A stretch of 64,000 bases of DNA, from contig NZ_JYDE01000013.1 in NCBI RefSeq assembly GCF_003263515.1, positions 1-64,000 on the forward strand. Direction: 5' to 3'. The translations under genes were made by a program, and so were the position numbers. Source of the stretch: Rahnella inusitata (GTDB lineage Bacteria > Pseudomonadota > Gammaproteobacteria > Enterobacterales > Enterobacteriaceae). Numbering within the stretch: position 1 is the first letter of the stretch; every line of letters starts with the position of its first letter. The notes beneath the pieces were generated by a model, which saw only the letters and a program-made list of their open reading frames with translations, did no database searches and had not been told where the DNA came from. Below, in pieces: positions 58,075 through 64,000 of this stretch.

Positions 58075-59259
58075 TCAGCTGGTGGTTTTTAACTGCGGAT
58101 AGCGTTTGAAAATCGTCAGACACCAGACAAAGGCGATACAGCCGAGCAATCCGCCGGCGTAGCCGACGTCGCTCATCGCCAGATGTAAACTCACCTGATT
58201 GCCGATCAATGCGCCCGCGCCGATACCGATATTGTAGATGCCCGACAGCAGGGACATCGAGACGTCGGTGGCGTCGCTTGCCAGCCCCAGCACGCGTACC
58301 TGCATTGCCAGCCCGATAATCATCATCGCCAGCCCCCAGACCACGCACAGAATCGAAATACTGACCGGGTTCATCACCGCAACAAACAGCAGCAACATGC
58401 TGAGCGTGACCATCAGGATCGGCCCGCTGAGCATGGCTGCCGGGAAGCGGTTACCGAACACGCTGAAAATGATGCTGCCGAAAATCCCCGCACCACCAAA
58501 AATCAGTAGCAGGAACGTGGTGAAGTTTTCACCCATATCCGCGACGGTCTGAATAAAGGGCTCGATATAACTGTAAGCGGTGTAGTGAGCGGTCACTATC
58601 AGCGCAGTCAGAATATACATGCCGACCAGAGCGGGACGGCGGAACAACATCGGGACGCTTTTCAGGGAGCCGGTATGTTCGCTTGGCAGCGGTGGCAGCA
58701 GTTTAATCAGGCAAATCAGCGTCAGCAGCGCAACGCCGCCGATGCACATAAAGGTGGTACGCCAGCCGAGATACTGGCCGATAAGGCGGCCAAGCGGCAG
58801 GCCAAGCACCATCGCCAGCGCGGTACCGGTGGCTAACATACTGAGCGCCTGCGTTTTTTTACCGGCCGGTGCCACGCGGATTGCCAGCGATGCAGTAATC
58901 GACCAGAAAATGGCATGGGAGAGGGCGATACCGACGCGGGACGCCACCAGACTCCAGAAATCCCAGGCCACCACGGAGAGCCCATGACTGACGATAAACA
59001 GGCAAAAGATGATGATCAGCAGACGCTTTCGCTCGACCTGTCGGGTCAGCAGCATCAGCGGCAGCGACATCAGCGCGACCACCCAGGCGTAAATGGTGAG
59101 CATCAGGCCGACCTGCGCCGTTTTCATATTGAAACTGGCGGCGATGTCAGAGAGTAATCCGACCGGCACAAATTCGGTGGTATTGAAGATGAAGGCGGCG
59201 ATCGCCAGCATTACAACGCGAAGCCAGGCAGTCCTGCGCGAAACGGTATCTGATTGCAT
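58075..59259 (-). CDS. sotB: Sugar efflux transporter SotB
   Basis: SotB (YdeA) is an MFS exporter of arabinose, IPTG and similar sugars. The 394-residue, 12-helix product follows E. coli SotB (396) closely: [11 protein letters not shown] start, [16 protein letters not shown] in helix 1, [16 protein letters not shown] and the [11 protein letters not shown] helix. It converges with the chemoreceptor gene and is probably monocistronic. Confidence 0.94.
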   Translation of the reverse strand: MQSDTVSRRTAWLRVVMLAIAAFIFNTTEFVPVGLLSDIAASFNMKTAQVGLMLTIYAWVVALMSLPLMLLTRQVERKRLLIIIFCLFIVSHGLSVVAWDFWSLVASRVGIALSHAIFWSITASLAIRVAPAGKKTQALSMLATGTALAMVLGLPLGRLIGQYLGWRTTFMCIGGVALLTLICLIKLLPPLPSEHTGSLKSVPMLFRRPALVGMYILTALIVTAHYTAYSYIEPFIQTVADMGENFTTFLLLIFGGAGIFGSIIFSVFGNRFPAAMLSGPILMVTLSMLLLFVAVMNPVSISILCVVWGLAMMIIGLAMQVRVLGLASDATDVSMSLLSGIYNIGIGAGALIGNQVSLHLAMSDVGYAGGLLGCIAFVWCLTIFKRYPQLKTTS

Positions 59260-59443
59260 TGAAATTTATGACTTATTAGAAGGTGTAAAGACCAGGCTCG
59301 CTTCTCAGGAAGCCTTTTGAGGACATAGTGTGTTTTATTTGTTCTAAAAATGAAACAGAAAATTGGCCTAACAGAAAAATGTTTAAGGGACAATTTTAGT
59401 TATGGAAAGTGAGAGGCAGATCACCGGTTTAAGACAAATGGCG

Positions 59444-59986
59444 TTATTGCGGGTGCCAGCACCAGTGCCACGGCTCAAAGATGAATCCCCACGGATTGTT
59501 CAGCGGAAATGACATCACGAAGCCAAAACGCGCGGCGTTGCCTTTCAGCCAGGCGAAAGCGTCGGTTTCACCGAACACGCCGGTGACTTCATCACAGCCG
59601 GGGGTATTGATATCCACGGCGCAGCCGGTGTGATGCTCGCTGCATCCGGGCGGTGCCAGTGAGGTAAAGAAGGTTTCAGGCGGGATACCGGCCTCCTGCT
59701 TCGCGCGGATAAGACCCGCCTGATATTCCACACTGCGCCACGCGGATACCAGGTAAATGGCGATGCCTTCGGCGGTAGCCTGCTGTTTCATCGTCTGCCA
59801 TGCCTGCGCGGCGGGTGAGGTCAGGCGGTAGATTTTACCGGTGGCCGCATCGGTTTCAGCGTCCACCAGTAAGTGCTCACTTACTTCCTCGAAGAACGGC
59901 AGCGTGCGGTGCGCGATAACCCGCGGGTCGATATTAAGATCCCGCAACATCTGGTCTGTTTTGGTTTTCAGCACCGCCTGATTCAT
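59444..59986 (-). CDS. M15-family D-alanyl-D-alanine peptidase without signal peptide
   Basis: The 180-residue product has the VanY/M15B zinc peptidase motifs: Arg84 in SAWRS, SxHxxGxAxD at residues 116-125 (Ser116, His118, Asp125) and EPWHW (Glu171, His174). Such enzymes cut D-Ala-D-Ala or related peptides. There is no signal peptide or anchor, so it seems cytoplasmic. Its ATG overlaps the stop of the C26 amidotransferase gene by 4 bp, so the two proteins are made together and may act on the same substrate. Confidence 0.88.
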   Translation of the reverse strand: MNQAVLKTKTDQMLRDLNIDPRVIAHRTLPFFEEVSEHLLVDAETDAATGKIYRLTSPAAQAWQTMKQQATAEGIAIYLVSAWRSVEYQAGLIRAKQEAGIPPETFFTSLAPPGCSEHHTGCAVDINTPGCDEVTGVFGETDAFAWLKGNAARFGFVMSFPLNNPWGFIFEPWHWCWHPQ

Positions 59987-60801
59987 GCCTCTTCTTTCCC
60001 TTTGCGTGTCATTGCGTCGGTCATCGCCCGCGCCGAACTGCGCATAGAATGCTTATAGCGCGAAGCCGCCGACACCAGCGCGTTCAGCAGTTGCGTATCC
60101 TGCTGATGTTGCTGATATTCCGGGTGCCACTGCACGCCAAGGCAAAAGTCATAGCCTTCGCACTCGATGCCTTCAATCACGCCGTCGGGCGCATACGCAT
60201 TAATGCGGCAACCTTCGCCGACCGATTTCACCGCCTGATGATGCGAACTGTTGACCTCATAGTGCAGGCTGTCGACGCAGCGGCTGAGCAGCGACCCTTC
60301 GACGATCTCAACCTGATGGCGAGCGCGCTTTTTGCCTCCGGCATTTTCGGTATCGACGGTGGTGCTGTGCTCGAGCGCATCGGGCAGCGCATCGGGAATA
60401 TGCTGATGCAGCGTGCCGCCGGTAAGGACAGCCAGCAGCTGCTGGCCCCCGCAGATACCGAGCAGCGGCATGTTGCGCTGCATCGCGCCTTTGACGATGG
60501 CTTTTTCGAATTCGGTGCGGCCAGGTTTCAGGCGTACCTGACTGCTGGTTTGCTGCTCATTGAACAACTCGGGTGGGACGTCAAACGCGCCGCCGGTGAC
60601 GACAATCCCGTCGCATAGCGCGAGATACTCATCGGTTAAATCTGCGTGATGCGGCAATGCCAGCGGCACGGCCCCCAGTTCTGCCAGACTTTCCATGTAG
60701 TTCTGACGTAAGGCGTACCACGGAAAGTCGGCGTAACCCCCGGCTTCCTCGCTGTCGAGCGTGACCCCGATAACCGGTCTGGATTGAAATTTTGTATGCA
60801 T
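59983..60801 (-). CDS. Class I glutamine amidotransferase-like hydrolase (peptidase C26)
   Basis: The 272-residue cytosolic product is a C26 gamma-glutamyl hydrolase of the PuuD type. The triad is Cys117 in LLGICGGQQLL, His226 and Glu228 in GVQWHPE; DGIVVTGGAFDV precedes. PuuD cleaves gamma-glutamyl-GABA, but no putrescine pathway genes are nearby. Coupled to an M15 peptidase, it might act on gamma-D-glutamyl bonds in peptidoglycan peptides; this is inference. First gene of the pair. Confidence 0.88.
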   Translation of the reverse strand: MHTKFQSRPVIGVTLDSEEAGGYADFPWYALRQNYMESLAELGAVPLALPHHADLTDEYLALCDGIVVTGGAFDVPPELFNEQQTSSQVRLKPGRTEFEKAIVKGAMQRNMPLLGICGGQQLLAVLTGGTLHQHIPDALPDALEHSTTVDTENAGGKKRARHQVEIVEGSLLSRCVDSLHYEVNSSHHQAVKSVGEGCRINAYAPDGVIEGIECEGYDFCLGVQWHPEYQQHQQDTQLLNALVSAASRYKHSMRSSARAMTDAMTRKGKEEA

Positions 60802-61272
60802 TCTCCCGATTCCCTGCCATGAAGATGAAAAACAACCAGAAAATTAACCATAACAAGGGGCGGTCGACGCAAACAATATAAATTATCAATGAATGCAATT
60901 TTCAGGATTTACCTCTACTTTTTTAAACCATTTGGGTGATGTGGTTGTTTATTTTTCATGCTAAATCAGCGCATTCCTGACAAAATTCCGGGTGGCGTTG
61001 ACAGTTCCTTAAAATTTTCTGCTCCCTTCTTCAACTTTCATTCTCATTTAGTCCTTAACATTGGCTACCTCTAAAGGCTAAATTAGCGGGTATAATTCAT
61101 CCGGATGATTGAAATACATATTCTTAATTACTAACGAAATCTTTACGGTGTCCTAAAAACAGCCACCCGTGGTTTTCAGGGATAATGGTTTTGCGCCGAA
61201 CAATAAAATCTCTGGTTGAAGGTCATTTTTCAGCTGTTTTCTCCTCATCAATACTGCGAAATCAAGAAATTT
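60802..61272. other. 471-bp noncoding region between C26 gene and mdtA
   Basis: A divergent intergenic region, AT-rich in its middle. A consensus -10 TATAAT is at 61,091-61,096 in the mdtA direction without a clear -35, and a TTGACA lies near 60,998. BaeR sites regulate mdtA in E. coli; I could not confirm one here. Confidence 0.5.
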
Positions 61273-62565
61273 ATGCTGCCGACTGCCTCATCTCGCTCTA
61301 AAAAACGCACCTTCGTGTGGGTTATCATCGCCATCATCATTGCGGCGATCCTGGTCTGGTTCTTTGCTTTTCATCAGAGTTCGTCCGAATCCGCGGGTAA
61401 AAAAGGACCGGGACGCGGCGGTATGCGCGCGATGCGCGGCCAGATGATGATGGGGATGGATACGCCGGTGCAGGCCGGAAAAGCCACGCAGGCGGATGTG
61501 CCAGTCTATCTGCGTGCCCTGGGTACCGTGGTGGCCAACGCCACCGTGACGGTCACCAGCCGGGTCGATGGCCAACTGATGAAGGTGTATTTCACCGAAG
61601 GGCAGAAAGTTGAGCAGGGGCAGTTGCTGGCGCAGATTGATCCGCGCAGCTATCAGGCGACGCTCGAACAGTATCAGGGCTCCCTGGCGCAGAATCAGGC
61701 GCTGTCGAGAAGTGCCGAACTGACGCTGGCGCGTTACCGCAAACTGTATGCGCAGGACTCTTTAGCGCGTCAGGATCTGGAAAGCCAGATAGCGACCGCC
61801 GGGCAGTACGCCGGGGCGATGAAAGCCGATCAGGCGCAAATCGATGCCGCAAAACTGAATCTTGAGTTTGCGAAAATCACCGCACCGGTCAGCGGCCATG
61901 TCGGGTTACGTCTGGTCGATCCGGGCAATATGGTCACCAGCAGCTCAACGACCGGTATCGTCACTATTACCCAGACGCAGCCGATTGCTGTTACCTTCAG
62001 CGTGCCGCAAAGCAATCTGCAAACCCTGCTCAAAGCGCTGCGCGGCGGCAATAAACTGCCGACCACCGCCTTTAATCAGGACGGCAGCGAAGTGCTCGAT
62101 CAGGGCCAGCTGCAATTTATCAGTAATGAAATTGATAGCAGCACCGGCAGTATCAAGCTGAAAGCGCTGTTCAACAATGCGGATGAAAAACTCTATCCGA
62201 ACCAGTTTGTTAACGCCCGCTTACAGGTTTCCACGCTCAAAGATGCCACCGTTATTCCGGCTGCGGCGTTGCAGCTGAGCAGTAACGGCGATTTCGTGTA
62301 CGTGATTAAAGCTGATAACACCATCGAGCGCCGCGCCGTGAAATCCGGGCCGGACTTCGGTGACAATCAGGTAGCGATTTTGTCCGGCGTGAAGCCGAGC
62401 GAACAAGTGGTGACGACAGGGATTGATCGTCTGACCAACGGCGCGAAAGTGCAGGTGGTGACAGCCAATACCGAAGATGCCGCCGCCGCCGGTTCTTCGA
62501 AAGCGCGTGAGCAAGGCGCTGGCGTCGATAAAGCCACAACCGGTAAAGACAGCGGGCCGAAATGA
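61273..62565 (+). CDS. mdtA: Multidrug efflux adaptor MdtA
   Basis: MdtA is the membrane-fusion subunit of the MdtABC RND pump (bile salts, novobiocin). The 430-residue product has an N-terminal anchor helix (about 16-34), a Gly/Arg/Met-rich stretch (about 43-63), lipoyl half-motifs ([20 protein letters not shown] and [20 protein letters not shown]), a helical hairpin between and C-terminal beta-barrel. The start is taken as ATG 61273 ([12 protein letters not shown]); a TTG 19 codons upstream is unlikely. Its stop overlaps the mdtB start by 4 bp. Confidence 0.94.
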   Translation: MLPTASSRSKKRTFVWVIIAIIIAAILVWFFAFHQSSSESAGKKGPGRGGMRAMRGQMMMGMDTPVQAGKATQADVPVYLRALGTVVANATVTVTSRVDGQLMKVYFTEGQKVEQGQLLAQIDPRSYQATLEQYQGSLAQNQALSRSAELTLARYRKLYAQDSLARQDLESQIATAGQYAGAMKADQAQIDAAKLNLEFAKITAPVSGHVGLRLVDPGNMVTSSSTTGIVTITQTQPIAVTFSVPQSNLQTLLKALRGGNKLPTTAFNQDGSEVLDQGQLQFISNEIDSSTGSIKLKALFNNADEKLYPNQFVNARLQVSTLKDATVIPAAALQLSSNGDFVYVIKADNTIERRAVKSGPDFGDNQVAILSGVKPSEQVVTTGIDRLTNGAKVQVVTANTEDAAAAGSSKAREQGAGVDKATTGKDSGPK

Positions 62566-64000
62566 ATCCTTCACGCCTCTTTATTCAAAGGCCGGTCGCG
62601 ACTATTTTGCTGATGGTCGCCGTGCTGCTGTCGGGCATTTTTGCCTACAACATGCTCTCGACGTCGGCGCTGCCGCAGGTCGATTACCCGACCATTCAGG
62701 TGACCACGCTCTATCCGGGTGCCAGCCCGGACGTAATGGCGTCTGGCATTACCGCGCCGCTTGAACGCCAGCTCGGCCAGATGGCGGGCCTGAGCCAGAT
62801 GTATTCCACCAGCGCGAGCGGCTCTTCGATCATCACGCTGAAATTCTCGCTGGATCTCTCTCTTGACGTCGCCGAGCAGGAAGTGCAGGCCGCGATCAAC
62901 GCCGCCGACAGTCTGCTGCCGAACGATTTACCCAATCCGCCGACCTATAAAAAGGTGAACCCGGCGGATGCCGCGGTGCTGACGCTGGCCGTCACTTCCG
63001 AATCACTGCCGCTGACCAAAGTGCAGGATCTGGTCAATACCCGTGTAGCGCTGAAGCTTTCGCAGATCTCCGGCGTTGGCATGGTGACGCTGGCGGGCGG
63101 GCATCAGCCTGCCATACGCGTGCAGGTCGATCCGCGTAAACTGGCGGCGCACAACCTCACGCTGGAAACCATTAACACGTTGATCGGCAACAGCAACGTC
63201 AACGGCTCCAAGGGCGGTTTCGACGGTCCGCATCATTCGATCACCATTGATGCTAACGATCAGCTGCGCACCGCGTCTGAATACGCCAACCTGATTGTGA
63301 CTTACGAAAACGGCGCGGCGCTGCGTTTGCGCGATATCGCCACGCTGTCTGAAGCGCCTGAAAACCAGTATCTGTCTGCGTGGGCGAATAAAGAACCGGC
63401 GATCATTATCAGCGTTCAGCGTCAGCCCGGCGCCAACGTGATTCAGGTGGTGGATGCGATTAAGACCCAGTTGCCGAAATTGCAGGAAGCGCTGCCGGAT
63501 TCGGTCAAAGTCAGCATTCTGTCTGACCGGACCCAGACCATCCGTGCCTCGATAAGCGACGTTCAGTTTGAGCTGTTGCTGTCGATTGCGCTGGTGGTGA
63601 TGGTGACTTTCCTGTTCCTGCGCAACGTGGCGGCGACGCTTATCCCAAGCGTTGCCGTGCCGCTGTCGCTTATCGGCACATTTGGTGTGATGTATCTGTG
63701 CGGCTTCAGCCTGAATAACTTGTCGCTGATGGCGCTGACCATTGCTACCGGCTTCGTTATCGATGACGCCATCGTGGTGGTGGAAAACATTTCGCGACGG
63801 CTGGAAGAGGGCGAAACCCCGATGCAGGCGGCGCTGAAAGGCTCGAAGCAGATCGGTTTCACCATCATTTCCCTGACCTTTTCTCTTATTGCCGTCCTGA
63901 TCCCGCTGCTGTTTATGGGGGATGTCGTGGGGCGCCTGTTCCGCGAATTTGCCATCACGCTGGCGGTGTCGATACTGGTGTCGATGGTCGTCTCTCTGAC
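62562..64000 (+). CDS. mdtB: Multidrug efflux RND permease MdtB (partial, cut by window end)
   Basis: Only the first ~480 of about 1040 residues are inside the window. The start [18 protein letters not shown], the porter domain ([23 protein letters not shown]) and helices 2-4 are visible; the proton-relay Asp pair of helix 4 lies at residues 401-402 ([17 protein letters not shown]). It overlaps mdtA by ATGA. mdtC and perhaps baeSR should follow outside the window. Confidence 0.95.
   Translation, partial: MNPSRLFIQRPVATILLMVAVLLSGIFAYNMLSTSALPQVDYPTIQVTTLYPGASPDVMASGITAPLERQLGQMAGLSQMYSTSASGSSIITLKFSLDLSLDVAEQEVQAAINAADSLLPNDLPNPPTYKKVNPADAAVLTLAVTSESLPLTKVQDLVNTRVALKLSQISGVGMVTLAGGHQPAIRVQVDPRKLAAHNLTLETINTLIGNSNVNGSKGGFDGPHHSITIDANDQLRTASEYANLIVTYENGAALRLRDIATLSEAPENQYLSAWANKEPAIIISVQRQPGANVIQVVDAIKTQLPKLQEALPDSVKVSILSDRTQTIRASISDVQFELLLSIALVVMVTFLFLRNVAATLIPSVAVPLSLIGTFGVMYLCGFSLNNLSLMALTIATGFVIDDAIVVVENISRRLEEGETPMQAALKGSKQIGFTIISLTFSLIAVLIPLLFMGDVVGRLFREFAITLAVSILVSMVVSL

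Noticed and set aside
61200-61272. BaeR box upstream of mdtA
   Set aside because: A TTTTCTCC-containing stretch partly resembles the E. coli BaeR site but has several mismatches.

Overview
This window reads as ordinary chromosome of a gamma-proteobacterium of the order Enterobacterales, most likely a Yersiniaceae-type relative (Rahnella, Ewingella or Serratia are the closest guesses, made from gene content and order only). Most products match Escherichia coli K-12 proteins closely, but the order joins blocks that are far apart in E. coli: the pssA-pat-tapT-trxC block, the emr-proU-nrd block and the fldB-xerD-dsbC-recJ-prfB-lysS block. Two stretches stand out as accessory: 48.6-51.9 kb (a very large repeat-bearing protein) and 52.0-53.3 kb (an AT-rich stretch with an orphan gene behind a tRNA).

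Layout. 0-7.5 kb: the 5S rRNA end of an rRNA operon, then lipoprotein yfiM, phospholipid synthesis (pssA), protein acetylation (pat), tRNA modification (tapT), thioredoxin 2 (trxC) and the SpoU-type methyltransferase yfiF. 7.5-17.6 kb: drug and amino-acid export. emrR-outer membrane factor-emrA-emrB form a complete tripartite pump locus, preceded by the ygaZH valine exporter, an intact ygaY transporter with a divergent LysR regulator, and a LysR/quinone-reductase-like pair. 17.6-22.7 kb: the ProU osmoprotectant ABC system (proV, proW and two tandem proX genes). 22.7-26.8 kb: a DpiBA/CitAB-like two-component system divergent from a 2-hydroxycarboxylate transporter. 27-32.8 kb: an NlpC/P60 hydrolase, an aldo-keto reductase, and nrdHIEF with a paired NrdR-box promoter.

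32.8-42.1 kb: an AhpD-like protein with a divergent MocR regulator, small conserved proteins (ygaM, ygaC, a yicN-like gene), an MFS carrier, pfkB, a CYTH protein, ygfZ, sdhE-ygfX and fldB. 42.2-48.5 kb: xerD-dsbC-recJ-prfB-lysS, with the programmed +1 frameshift in prfB. 48.6-53.3 kb: a 1067-residue modular protein with a Pro-Glu-rich tandem-repeat linker, tRNA-Gly(CCC), and an orphan protein with a Cys-His-Asp arrangement like papain-fold effectors and toxins. 53.3-64 kb: argG, an Lrp regulator divergent from a DUF2000 gene, a chemoreceptor behind a flagellar-type (sigma-28) promoter, the sugar efflux gene sotB, a translationally coupled M15 peptidase/C26 amidotransferase pair, and mdtA-mdtB, the latter cut by the window end.

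The best candidate for something undescribed is the 52,426-53,145 gene together with its AT-rich leader. Next come the large modular protein at 48,643-51,846 and the M15/C26 pair. Function calls rest on my recall of family sequences; no search was run.
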